Part shown: positions 63,601 to 64,000 of the stretch, in pieces
How the letters are laid out: each line of letters opens with the position of its first letter
Numbering within the stretch: the stretch's first letter is position 1
Assembly (NCBI GenBank): GCA_013399855.1
Contig: VXAY01002187.1
Span: 545,609 to 609,608 of the forward strand
DNA from: Oxyruncus cristatus
Lineage: Eukaryota > Chordata > Aves > Passeriformes > Cotingidae
Reading direction: 5' to 3'
DNA: 64,000 nt
Notes under the pieces: model-generated
Seen by the model: the letters and a program-made list of their open reading frames with translations, nothing else
What the model was told of the DNA's origin: nothing
Database searches by the model: none
Made by a program: the position numbers and the translations under genes

Positions 63601-64000
63601 CCCCTTCGTGGTCTGCCCAGTGCTCACACTCTGTTGCCATTGGCAGCTACCTTAAGCTACAGAAAGGGGTTTAGCCTTGAAGTAAGTCTTCATTCCACTT
63701 GAGCAGCAGCCTTTGTCTTTGCCATGACTTGACATGGTCTCATAGGCTAGAAGGTTTTGATACCACTCTGTGGTATCTGGAATTGGAAAACAAAGTATTT
63801 TGACCACTCTAGCTTAAATTCATTGTGTCTCTAAGGTATTTTTATACTAATTCTTAAAGATTACTGGAAAATAGATGTAAACAGTTATAAAAGTACTTGA
63901 GGCAGAGTTGTTAGGAACTCCAAATAGACAGCAGCTACATTAAATTGCAGCTGGGATGGATTTCACACAAGTGTGGACGTATCAGATGAGGATAAGATTT

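Larger units (their letters stand above)
58919..64000. other. unique DNA, no gene recognised
   Basis: It contains an A-rich run near 59780, T18 at 59914-59931, the 27-base palindrome at 60652-60678 and a 14-base spaced direct repeat (AAGGAACAGAAGAG at 60762 and 60784). The minus ORF at 62058-62270 ends beside a GTGAGT but has no recognised motif. A short AATAGAATCATAGTGACC near 61560 resembles a CR1 edge, but nothing CR1-like follows. Confidence 0.5.

Overview
The window reads as vertebrate, and most likely bird, nuclear DNA. The main evidence is three CR1 LINE fragments. Two of them (about 22125-22783 and 58448-58918, both + strand) end in the diagnostic CR1 3' tail built from ATTCTATGATTCT-like units. 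A third, older one lies in reverse at about 14650-14925. The rest is A+T-rich, CpG-poor, unique DNA with homopolymer runs and A/C-rich low-complexity tracts. No SINE family, tRNA or rRNA was recognised. This fits a gene-poor region of a large chromosome: intergenic, or the inside of a very long intron. One base is an N (6164), so it comes from a draft assembly.

No protein gene could be identified by name. The open reading frames are about as long as chance allows at this base composition; the longest is 150 codons. Three stretches are flagged as possible exons only. One is a 57-codon ORF at 43404-43577 (+) that starts with a signal-peptide-like sequence, sits 39 bases downstream of a TATAAAA and contains a plausible splice donor. 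The others are a possible terminal coding exon at 2570-2876 (-) and an exon-like block at 6138-6626 (-). None should be taken as established.

The most striking structure is at 28467-29228. Two 200-base arms, identical as far as can be read and facing opposite ways, enclose a 311-base spacer. The whole unit is bracketed by related direct repeats of 19 and 23 bases. A transcript through it could fold into a 200-bp fully paired hairpin. It is either a recent insertion or inverted duplication, a locus kept identical by conversion, or an assembly artefact.

The second notable item is a decayed Ty3/gypsy-type integrase zinc-binding segment at about 49728-49977 (+), readable across three successive frames. 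Such elements are rare in bird genomes, so it is probably an old fossil.

Layout: 1-14.6 kb unique DNA with weak minus-strand exon-like stretches; 14.65 kb old CR1; 15.26 kb small tandem/palindromic repeat; 22.1 kb CR1; 28.5-29.2 kb long inverted repeat; 36.4-37.2 kb GT microsatellite and A/C-rich tract; 43.4 kb signal-peptide ORF; 49.7 kb gypsy fossil; 55.7 kb possible LTR remnant; 58.4 kb youngest-looking CR1; 60.65 kb 27-base palindrome.
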